This document shows, piece by piece, positions 9,986 through 20,120 of a stretch of DNA of 64,000 nucleotides (within the stretch, counting starts at the first letter, position 1; each line of letters starts with the position of its first letter). The stretch spans positions 15,124,161 to 15,188,160 of the forward strand of contig NC_090610.1 in assembly GCF_004359215.1 (NCBI RefSeq), in the 5' to 3' direction. The notes beneath the pieces were generated by a model, which made no database searches, was not told the DNA's origin, and worked only from the letters and a program-made list of their open reading frames with translations. The position numbers were made by a program, and so were the translations under genes. Source of the DNA: Bremia lactucae. Lineage: Eukaryota; Oomycota; Peronosporomycetes; Peronosporales; Peronosporaceae.

Positions 9986-12900
9986 GACCACTGTGAATGT
10001 TGTTGGACTCTGGTGCCTCGATCAACTTCTTTTGTGCCTCCGGTTTTACCCTTCTCCCGTCGACCATCACGGTTCAAGTGATATCATTGTCAAGCTTGCC
10101 GATGGCCAACCACAACGTGTTCCGCGCAAAACAGTTACTTTGCCAAACACTTTCGATGGCTTTGCGAGCAACGATGACTTTTGATTTACGAGATGAACTA
10201 CGTATTCGGTTGCATTATTCGGATACCGTGGCTATGACAGTATCAGCCGTACATTAATCGGCTGTCTCGGTCCGTCAAGCGCAGAAGCGGATATGATGTG
10301 AGCAAAGTATTTGATCACCTACTCGTTGCGGCGTCCGATTGGCCTCACATCAGGGTCGTGAACGAACTCGCCCCGACTAGAAGTCAGCACACAGAGAGCG
10401 ATGACCCTCTGTGTGCGGTATGTTCGGTCACGCTGATGGAGCCAAAGAACGAGGCGGTCAAACAGAGGTCCCTGCATTTGATAACATCGGCTATGCAGAA
10501 ACTGTCGATGTTAATTAATAGAATTAGTGATTTAATCATTTTTAATATTATTGATGTTTACTGATATCAAACATATAATCAATAAAATTAAACAATTTTT
10601 GAAAAATAAAATTAAAAACCATCGCTTTTAATATAAAAAAATAAAGGCGGTCGAACAGACGTTTCCGCATATAACTGCATCGGCTTAGCAGCGGTTTCCA
10701 ATTACTACCGAGGTGGTCGTCGACAAGATTTCGCTTTTCATTGACGAGACTGAGCGCCCTGTAGGTCCGCCGATGAACGACGTGGTGAAGGCAGCGCTCT
10801 CACGTCTTGAGGGGGGATATCTCGCTGCGATAGCGACATGCCAGTCTCGAGCAGGTGCTCGAGACGCAAAAGGACACGCAAGAACGGAGCACGCCAGTCT
10901 CCGAGACGACTATTGTCTCGTCAATTTAATATCAAGGACGTTTCCATAGTGACGTAATCCGTTCGCGTGCTTAATATGTCAAGAAGTCTCCAGATCGTGG
11001 CCGCTACATTGCGGTTGCGAGTCCTCTCTGCAAGGCTGAAGAAATCATATCCGTATCAACCTTATCGTGAAAAGACTTTCTTCATGACCTTAGGGTAGGT
11101 GATAACGAGCAAGTATGCGTCATTTCAGCCGTCGAAACAGCTAGTGAACAGGTTTTAGAGGGCCGCCCAAAGAGTGCTGAGCCGAAAACAGCGCGAGAAG
11201 AACGCTTGGCGGCGCAGTTTCGCGATGCTGTTCGTGATTCGGGCAACCCTGTTTACAATCTCGCGCGTGAGTATGCCGATAATTCCCGGAAAATATTCCC
11301 GCTGAACTTCCAGCGGATCGTAATGTGCTGCACGGGATTGACCTCGTGCTTGGGTGGAAGTATTGCGTGACGCGGCAGCGGCCATTGCTGCGTGATCCAG
11401 TTAGCGCAATTGATGAAAGTTTTGAGAGCTGCCATAAGGCTGGTCATGTTCAAGAGAGTATCTCACCACATTCGACGACTTTCTGTGTGGAGAAAGCCAC
11501 TGGCATGTGGCGCATTGTGTACGCTTTCAACAAGCTATATGACGCCACGATCTCGGCTCAAACGCCAATTCCCGAAAGACATGGTACTCGATACCATTTC
11601 CGGAAGCGAGATCTTCAGTGCTATTGATTTGTCGGACGGCTTCTATCGAATTCTAATGCGAGACAGTGACATTCCATTCACTGCGGTCAGCACCCCAAGC
11701 GAATTGCTTTAGGAGTAGTCATGCCATAAGACCTTAAGCACGCTCCAGCTACGTTCAACGGATGGAGACACAAATACTACGCCCGCTTCGCGGTTTCGCA
11801 CTCAGCTTTTTCGATGACATATTCGTTCACAGCCTCGCTGAGCATCGGCTCAGCGCTTCAAAGGTGCAATTTCGACATTTAAAGCGGGTGTTTCAAGTGT
11901 TGTGCGATATTGAATCCGAACTTGAAATTCCAGTACTCGGTAGCTACGCCAGCAAGAAAGGTGTCCGCGCTGATCCTGAGAAATTGTTATCGATATGTTA
12001 CTGAACGACACTCAGGAACCCGACTTAGTTACGACGATGGCTCGGCCTGGCAAATTACCTGCATAAGTACACAAAAATATGCTGAGCTAATTCAGCCATT
12101 GTCGACATTGCTTTAGAAGGACGCCGTATGGTTGTGGAACGCAAAACATCAAGCGGCTTCGACTCCGTGAAGAAGAGCTTATCTGTAGCACCGGTAGTGA
12201 TGCTCCCTAATGACACTAAGCCTTTTCATGTCGTGTGTGATTCGAGTGAATTTGCGATTGGATGTGCTGTAATGCAATTTGATGACGAAGGTCGGAAGCG
12301 AGTCGTGATCTTCCAGTCGCGACAGATGAAACAATGCTGAGAAGAATTGTCTCGTCCATGATAAGGAGCCTTTTTTGGCTATGCGCTAGGCGTCAATTAA
12401 GTTCAGAATATGAGACGTTTTAGATCTACACAGATCATGCCTCATTGCGCACCACCGTCCAAAGTCCTCACTTGTCCCAGCGTATGGCTCGTTAGTTTTT
12501 GCTCTTGTCTGAATGCAACTTCGTGGTGTATAAGCCAGGCAAGAATACGATCCTTGCGCGTTGTCTCGTCGCCCAGATTATCTTCAACGTGACATGGGTA
12601 TCAGCCAGAGAATGCTGATGACGACGATAAAATGTGTCGATGCTGTATTGATTTGGGATTTAATACGATGGTTTCAAATCTTGTGCTACTGATTCGGACA
12701 CAGATCGCTGAGTCTTACGCGAATGACTCATTTTACGCGGGATTCATCAATCACTTCCGACATCCAAGTGAAGATGCACTCGCGGATTTGACGAAACGAA
12801 TGCGAAACAACATCAAGAGTTACACGCTTGACGACCCGCTGCTGCCGTACACGATGGACGTCTTCAATTTCGTGCGCGTTGTCATCCTAGCTGATAACGA

Positions 12901-14730
12901 CCTACGAGCTTGCTTGGTTATGAGTTCCACGGCAGCCCAACCAGTGGTCATCTGGGTATCGAAAAGCGTTCGCGGCCATATACTCGGGTGCTATCCGCGA
13001 ATGAATAAGCAGATTCAAAGTTGATTGCGCTTGTGTGAGTCTTGCCTACCAAGCGCTATTGCAAGCGCTTCCGAATGCTACGGTAGCCTGGCGTTCAGTC
13101 AGCATGGATTTCATCTATGGTCGTCCGCGCGGTGGACACAAACGTACGGGTTCTTAGTCCTCGTGGATCGATTGGCGAAATGGTGCATTTTGCCTCGGTC
13201 TCCACGCATGTTTTGTCGGAGACAACCGTGAAGATCTTCATAGATTTAATCTTCAGATATCATGGATAACTTGAGTCTACCGCGACCCGCGTTTCACCTC
13301 CGCTTTCTGGATGATTTTTTTCATCTCTTAAGCAGCAGGTTGCTAATGTTCAAGGCAGCCAATCCTGAGATTGATGGACTGCCGTAGCGTGTGAACAGAG
13401 TGTATGAAGATGTCTTGCGCAGTTATGCGACATCGCTCTTGTCGTGGAGTTCGTTTCTCCCCCAGAGTTCGCTATCAACAACGCCGTGCATGCATACGTC
13501 AACCTGATTGACGCTATTTTCGTCAACAACGCGAGATGTCCTCGCATTCCGGCGCTTCTTGCTGAATCATTTTTGGAACACCTGGCCTCCAAGCATAGTG
13601 GTGGAGTATCTCCGATGGTATTGCGCCGACATGTTTGATGATTGATTATGCTCAAGACAAGGTTGCTGCCGATGCACCCTGTGATGTCAATTTTGTGGCC
13701 AACGACAAACCCGGTTCTGGCGCGATGCATCCCATCGCGTCTGCCGCCGCTAATTTTTGCGCCCGAAGAACATACTTCGCCTATCACTTTGGCTGCAGTA
13801 ACCGACTTCCTGCTGATACGACAAGAAATCGCACGATTTGTGCGCGATGCACTGCAATTGGCAGTCGACCGACAAAAGAAGAGCACTGACAAAAGAGGTC
13901 GGAAGAACCTTTCAAATCCCAGGAAGGCGACAGAGTGCTGCTATAGACAAGCGGTTTACCGAAAACCGCAGTGGCGACTTTGGGCGCTGATAAGTTAGCG
14001 CCAAGATATTTTGGACACTTCAAGGTTATTGAAGCTCACGGTGATACTTGCACACTAAATTTCTCTAAATCTGTGCGTTTTGCATCCGACATTCTATGTC
14101 GGGCTTTCTACCGGCGGACATTCCACCGAGCCTTGTCCACTCTTCTACGCCGGCTCAATGTCCGACATCCTTTTTAAGTCGACGCTGACGACGACTGGGT
14201 CCCAGTCCGACCTGCGCACGTGTAGACTCATTCTGCTGAGGGCCTCCGATCGCAGCAGTATCAATTTAACGAAGATGCTCAGCTATTCCCTTTTGCTCCC
14301 GTCGGGTCCTTTCAGCGGTCGCAGTCGCAGCAGCGCGATCACAAGCTCTCTCGTCCATCTCTCGAACGTTCTTCGTCTCTTCAGTTTCGGCTCGAAGAAG
14401 GCGCAGCTCGTCGTCCGAATGATAAGGCGCCCGATTATGCATATCGACGCTCATCGTCGCAGACCTTCTGCCGTGATGCTCACCCCCACTGGTCGATGCA
14501 TTGGATGCACGACGCTGAATCGTCGATCGCATCGTCGGTCACGAAGATCGCCGTTCTAGGGCGGCGAGAAGCATCACACGGTTCTTTGGTTGGTATATTC
14601 GCCTGCTAACGATACTTGGGAGCCTCGAAGTACGTTGGCTCAGGATGTCCCCGACGTGGTGGCGGACTATGATTGCAATGCGAATACGAAGAATGCGTCC
14701 GATGCTGTTGCTTTCACCCACGATATCGCA
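9986..14730 (+). pseudogene. gypsy-F pol relic: PR-RT-RH-IN-chromodomain
   Basis: The protease active site LLDSGASINFF is at about 10000. RT covers about 11270-12000, with FCVEKATGMWRIVYAFNKL, then FSAIDLSDGFYRILM near 11620, and FFDD instead of YFDD near 11805. RNase H (FHVVCDSSEFAIGCAVMQFD) is near 12220. Integrase covers about 12880-13900, with the catalytic SMDFIYG near 13105 and a VNRVYEDVLRSY third site near 13390; the second catalytic Asp is not readable. The chromodomain tail NDTWEPRS is at 14608-14631. Stops and frameshifts occur throughout. The AT-rich stretch 10505-10650 is inserted between protease and RT. Confidence 0.85.
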
Positions 14731-15474
14731 AGCCGTAGAGCTTGCGAGCAGCTATAATTTAGCGGCGGCGATCACCCGGGCAACTCCAAAATCTATTAGG
14801 AGACTCGGGAATAAATGGTGAGTAAGGCCGTCGATCGCGGCTGCGTTAGCAATCGCGGCGATCTTATCGCAACCGGTGGGGACTGCGTGAACAACCCCGG
14901 CAATTATAAGTATGCTTCTGCATCCGAAGCAGCTCAGTCTTAAAGCTTTGAGGGGCTTCTCTCGTAGCGAGCGACCCACGTTCGAAGAAACTGGGACATT
15001 GCCCGTGCGCGCATTAAGTCTTCCCACTCTTGTAGGATCCGTGCGTGTTCCACATTGGACAACCCTCGCGGACGTGGACGTATCACATGCGCCGCTCCAC
15101 GCGCGTCATGCAAAGATGCGACGGCGTAAATCGCCAATAGTTTGTTCGCCACGGCTTCCGTCGCGTTGTTCCAGCCAGGACGTGAAGGACATTCCTTCAC
15201 GTCGCCTGGCGTTCAAGCGTCTGATGAACGCACTCCAAGATCGTTGCAGCGCGTCATCGGTGCAAAAGTTGTCAGTCGCTTTCCCTCTCGTTGTGCGAAA
15301 TCGTGCGAGGAGTGCCTTCATGGATTCTGGTGATTTGGGTTGATCAGCACCAACAAGACTATACAAGGCCCATGGCTTTAAGTCTTCATCCATTACTCGC
15401 GGGGCCTGCTTTCTTCGGATTGTCGCCTGACGATCTAAGCTAGGAGAGTTGCTGCGAACACGGTCACGGTTCAT
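14266..15474 (-). pseudogene. Antisense ORF of gypsy-F (divergent)
   Basis: An open minus-strand frame starts at ATG 15474. It shows LKPWALYSLVG near 15375, then LQRSWSAFIRRLNARR near 15235, comparable to KPPWLL and AWSAFI of the A1 antisense frame. It passes through two further overlapping frames (to 14940 and 14752). Opposite the chromodomain/integrase tail, a very charged helical stretch (DDELRLLRAETEET..., 14266-14532) sits where family A has its coiled coil. Order and position match family A, but residue similarity is weak, so homology is suggested rather than shown. Confidence 0.4.
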
Positions 15475-15593
15475 GCTGCTCAGTGTGGGTAACTGTGCAG
15501 GGTCGACGTTATCCCGTTGAAACTCTCCTTGAGGAGAGATTTTTTTCGATTGACATTTAATGTGGTAAGCGAAACCTGAAGAGGGGGGAGGGG

Positions 15594-15906
15594 CGATAAC
15601 CTATTATATAAGTAACTAGGTTCACTAATAATTACATAAGTAGGTTTACTGCAGTATTCGATTAGCGGATACTGCGAGTCATTTATTATCGGTCTATATT
15701 ATTGGGGTGCCAGACCAAATAATATTAACCAATGATAAGTTGACTTATATTTGAGTGGTACCCAAGAGCAAGGGAAAAATTTCGTACTTTGTACAAAATA
15801 AGAAATAAATAAATAAATGTAAGCAGAGTTGATTTTCCCTCATGAATAGAGCGCTTCCTCAAAGCTTTATAGTGTAAAACGGTAAGGGCTCTCACCCCGT
15901 TACAGA
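15594..15906 (+). repeat. 3' LTR of F
   Basis: It follows a GAGGGGGGAGGGG tract and ends CACCCCGTTACA. The start (GATAACC) is a decayed TGTAAC. It is shorter than the 5' copy because it lacks the inverted duplication. Confidence 0.75.
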
Positions 15907-16157
15907 TTTTTGATCACATTGAAGCTCAGCCAGAAAGATGTGGCAGCACGAGCCGAGAGGTCACGGGTTCGAACCCCGTCGATGTGCGGAAGTTTAAACC
16001 TTTAGGGAACTGATGTTTGGGGCTTATCAGCGCTATCCTTCCAGAGAATGACAATCGCCGTTTCTTTGCTGTGACATCTAACAGAAGGAAAGTAACCTGT
16101 TTAGAAATCAAATGTCGATAGGACCAATGGCCAGCAACGTTTTGACGGAATGAATTG
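15907..16157 (+). repeat. tRNA-derived SINE copy S1
   Basis: 15915-15986 has tRNA architecture: a 7-bp acceptor pair CACATTG/CGATGTG, a GCTCAG box, and a T arm ACGGG-TTCGAAC-CCCGT containing a B box. The total is 72 nt. About 170 bp of non-tRNA body follows, shared with the copy at 19101-19470 (GGAACTGATGTTTGGGG..., GGCCAGCAACGTTT). tRNA-derived SINEs are known in Phytophthora. The anticodon arm does not fold well, so it is not a working tRNA. It could instead be a copia LTR, since the two copies flank the copia relic. Confidence 0.6.
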
Positions 16158-16179
16158 CCCATTTACTCATCCTTCGTGA

Positions 16180-18960
16180 TCAAGTTGATTGCTAAAGAAG
16201 TGCGTCAGAAAGAGTCGACGCGCATCGAGGAAGCTACGGTGCTGCTAACAAGCAGCAAGAGGCTGAAGCTGAAGTACCATAGCAGGCGGATGTAGCGGCA
16301 AGGCGCCGTCTTAGACGTGTGTTAGATGTCACTACGCAACAGACTGCCACCCTAAGAGACGAGGCAAATCGAGTGATGACGAGCAATCAAACATCGAAAT
16401 TTTCACAGCGGAGGCGGTTTTAAGCGGTGCATGGATTATCGACAGCGAGGCTTCGACTCACATGTGTAATGACCGTGAATCGTTCGTGTAGTGCGATGCA
16501 ACAGACAAATTCACTGAGTAAATTCAGTGCAAGGAAGAGCGCACAGCTTCGTGGACACGGAACTGTGGCACTAGGCGTGTGCAACGGTCGAGAATGTATT
16601 AACGCACGTTTGGACAAGATGCTTCCTGTAGAAGATTTAAACAAGAATTTATTCTCAGTGAAAGCCGCGACTGCGTGTGGCATATCCGTCGAGATTACTG
16701 AAGTATATCGTAAAGCTCAAAGGAAAGCCTGTGGCGACAAGTTCGGAGAAAGCTTATTTACCATAGCATGGACGTCGTAGAATTTTTTCACGTCGCATCG
16801 TGACTCTTCTATAATGAAGAATCGCTTTGTCACGAACTATCCCATACGCCTGAAGAGCGAAGTGCCGTAACTGTTTGGTAAATCATGCGAGGAAGTGGAA
16901 TGTCCGCACGAACGACAATTAAGATGCTGCATAGTGGAAATAGTGGTGAGTATCGGAACACTCGCACGGAAGCTATCAGTTGCAGACGCGGTATCAAACC
17001 AGGAAGATACCGTGCCATAAAATCCACAGAATGTGGGCGTGACTTTTAATGAGCAAGCAACAAGGATTCACGAAACGAGCCAAATCGAGGGTGTCCTAGA
17101 CATATTGTCTCGGTAGAGAGCGACAGCTTAAATGGTGAGACGTCGCCACCAGAAGAGCCTTGGACACCACCACTATGCCCGAGCTAAACACATGAAAGTC
17201 AAGGTGGGCCTTCGGAACACGTACCTTCACGAGCTTCAAGCACTCCAGGTATAGATGGTGAGGAAGAACGAATGTTGCGTCCGGTACGCAAGAAGCGTGG
17301 TGTTGTGCGCTACGAGCGGGAGTGGCTAAACTAACCGCGAGGAGTATTCTTATATGACTTAACAGACAATTGCGGCGCGCCATATCTACCTCAACGCCGA
17401 GAACATTAATGGTGAGCAGGCAACATCGCACTGTGAGGTTCTAAGTAGCAGATACAAGGATCAGTGGCTTGTAGCGATGAAGAGCGAAAATAAATCGTTG
17501 TACAAGCACAAGACGTGAGAGCTCGTGGATGTGCTGCAAGGACATAATGCAATCGGGCGCAAGTGGTCCTTTCGAATCAAACAAAACCTGAATGGATCTA
17601 TTATCATTCAAGTTACGGCTCGTGGCCAAAACGATTCACGCAACATCCCGGTATTGATAACGTGTACGCATTCGCTCCAGTGGCTCGAAAGGAGTCAATA
17701 AATACTGCACTAGCAATTACCGGGACTGAGATATCGAAGCAGAGAATGTTGATGTGAGACAGCATTTCTTACGGTGAAATCGAAGAAGAGATTTACATGG
17801 ATCAACCGGACGTCTTCCAAATCTCGGACAAACCAGCTCAAAAATGTCTTCTTGGAAAAGCATTGCATGGAACCAAGCAAGCTGCATGTCAGTGGAATAA
17901 CAAGCTAATCAGCATTTGGAGGACCAAGGCTTTAATTGCTCTGCGGCAGACCCATGCTTGTCTGTCCGGACGTGAATGGCGGTATATATCATTGCTATCA
18001 TATATGTAGACAACTTGATGGTTTTTGGCAAACCCGCAGAGCATATCGAAACAATAAAATGCACATTGAAATAAGTATTCCCCACCGAGGAACTGCAGAG
18101 CTCAAGTGCTGTTTAGGATTCAAAATCCATTCCAACAGTAGCTGCAAGGTGATCATGATAAATCAGCGCGCATAGATCAAGCGACTTTCACAGAAGTCTC
18201 GCATCGACAAGAAAGTTAAGTGCAAGGAAGTATACACTCTAGCAGACGGTGGCTCGAAGCTTGTGAAACCAACGGCCAAGGAAGCGTTTGTATATAAGTT
18301 TCCTCATCGCGAGCTATCGGGAGCGCTCATGTATGTAGCAACGTGCATCGCTGTGGCTGAGGTGGCCAAGTTTTGCGAACACTATCAGAAGCCGCACTAG
18401 ATTGCAGCTAAGAGGACCCCAAAATAGTTATAGACAATTCAATACATTGGGATTGTATTCTATGGCGCTAGCAAGAGAGAGATCATTGGTTTTGCTAATG
18501 TCAACTGGGATGGCGATTTGGGTACACGATGCTCGACAATTGGATACGTCTCTTCCCGAACGGTAGCGTTATCTCATGGAAGTCGAAGCGGCAGCCAACG
18601 GTTGTGACTTCGAGCACAGAGGCTGAGTAAATGAGTCTCAACAACGCAAATCAAGAAGCGGTCTGACTCCGATCGTTGCTGAAGGACATGAAGTTTAATT
18701 AGACGGAGCCACAACGATCTGCCAAGATAACCATGGATGTGTTGCACTGTTGAAGAACCCCGTCTGCCATTCAAGCCAAGTACATCGATAACAAGTTTCA
18801 CTTCTTATGTGAAAAGGTAGAACGCAATATAATCGAGTTAAAGTTTAACCCACGGAAGACATGGTGGCTGATGGACTGACGAAAGCGATTGCAAAGGACA
18901 AGCACAGCAAGTTTGGGGTGAGTCTCAAGATGCACCTTTAAGCAAACACCAAGCGCAAAC
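16180..18960 (+). pseudogene. Ty1/copia pol relic
   Basis: Copia Pol order is visible. A protease-type WIIDSEASTHMCNDRESF occurs near 16430 (Glu replacing the active-site Gly). A degraded integrase follows. RT starts KWSFRIKQNLNGSI near 17560, has EEEIYMDQPDVFQ near 17785, and YVDN in place of YVDD near 18005. RNase H signatures are WKSKRQPT and TSSTEAE near 18590-18630, then KYIDNKFHFLCEKVE and a MVADGLTKAIAKD end near 18860-18900. It has many stops. The gag N terminus is missing. Confidence 0.88.
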
Positions 18961-19100
18961 ATTAAACGAGAGTGTGAAGATGATGATGCAACTCTATAAC
19001 TACATATGTAGAAAACATGTAGGAAATGATAGGCTTTGTTTGCATTTGATTTAGTGTTTGTACCAATTTGTACGCAGATCTAGAGCAAAAGTGCGAGGAA
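18961..19100. other. Copia 3' flank
   Basis: This stretch lies between the end of copia RNase H and SINE S2. It may hold the copia 3' untranslated region or LTR start (GAGAGTGTGAAGATGATG), but no second copy is present to prove it. Confidence 0.3.
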
Positions 19101-19470
19101 TTTCTAATCACATTGTAGCTCAGTTGAAAGTCGGTTATATATTATCGTCCACATAACCTTTACCTACTCAGCCCTTGACTGAGATATTCTACGACTCATC
19201 CTATTTAATCTGATTTTTCTTTCAGTTACAATGTCTGATTTTTATTCTAGCCCTAGCGCTTGATCGAGAGGTCACGGGTTCAAACAGCGTCAATGTCAGA
19301 CATTTTAAGCCTAAATGGAACTGATGTTTGGGGTTCATTAGCGCTATTCTGCCTGATAGTGCATCCGCCATTTTTGTTGCTGTGACACACAACAGAAAGA
19401 AAGTAACGTGGTCACAAATTAAATGTCAATAGGAACGAATGGCCAGCAACGTTTCAAAGGAATGAATGGA
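19101..19470 (+). repeat. tRNA-derived SINE copy S2 with split head
   Basis: The head starts CACATTGTAGCTCAGTTG (19109) and ends GGTCACGGGTTC...CAATGTC (19297), so acceptor halves are complementary as in S1. About 115 bp (near 19133-19249) is inserted between the A-box side and the B-box side. The body to 19470 matches S1. Confidence 0.6.
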
Positions 19471-20120
19471 CGTGAGATCAGTTTGCTCACTAATAACATA
19501 CTCAATCAATATACTCATTTTTGTTTTACGGTCTCGACCACAAGTAACTACTCTACAAGTATAGACCTCCATTAAATTTTACTTGAGCTGACATCTAATT
19601 GTAATTGAAGGCCAACAGACATCTAGTTATTGTTAAAGGTCCGAAATCGTCCAGGTTTTTAATATTTAATCGTATTGATTATCTTCAAATCAAGGCAATG
19701 GAACCTATCGAAAATAATTTAATGTCTTAAATTCGACGAACTCAACAAAACAAATGTTATTTTTCTTTAATGATTTGTGATAATTAAATTGTCTTATAAA
19801 CAATTCTTAGATGTACATGTTATATAATAACATGTACGTGTATTTCTTCTAATTTCTTCTATGCATTCTATTGATACTAATGTCTTTTACCTACATTGCT
19901 ATACTACAGTTGCCTTGTGAGAATGTTAAGCTTTACCAAGCAACTTGACGTGTGGATTTATCAAAAGAGATTGCTCTTGTTCTAAAGGATAGTCAACTAG
20001 AAGTGTGGATTTATCAAAAGAGATTGCTCTTGATTTAAAAAAAGGACACATCCGTGAAAAGAAAAAACGCAAATATATAATCTTCCCTGACACCTAAGTA
20101 CTTTGAACATGTAAAGTCGA
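19471..20120. other. 3' flank of SYF1
   Basis: AT-rich, without a coding region. It contains a palindrome GTACATGTTAT-ATA-ATAACATGTAC near 19814-19838 and two copies of a 30-bp repeat, listed separately. The SYF1 polyadenylation site should lie in the right part. Confidence 0.5.
19950..20032. repeat. Two 30-bp direct repeats
   Basis: GTGTGGATTTATCAAAAGAG plus ten further bases occurs identically at 19950-19979 and 20003-20032, separated by 23 bp, about 90 bp beyond the SYF1 stop codon. Confidence 0.9.

Larger units (their letters stand above)
8922..15906 (+). mobile_element. Chromodomain Ty3/gypsy element F, degenerate
   Basis: LTR-like ends at about 8922-9495 and 15594-15906 bracket gag zinc-knuckle, protease, RT, RNase H, integrase and chromodomain relics in Ty3/gypsy order. 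Sequence similarity to family A is visible at protein level only. The 3' end again terminates CCCCGTTACA. A GAGGGGGGAGGGG polypurine tract precedes the 3' LTR. Most of gag and parts of the protease-RT spacer are missing or unreadable. Confidence 0.85.

Noticed and set aside
15915..15986. Functional tRNA gene
   Set aside because: Acceptor and T arm fold, but the anticodon stem does not pair and a second decayed copy with the same downstream body exists, so a SINE is more likely.
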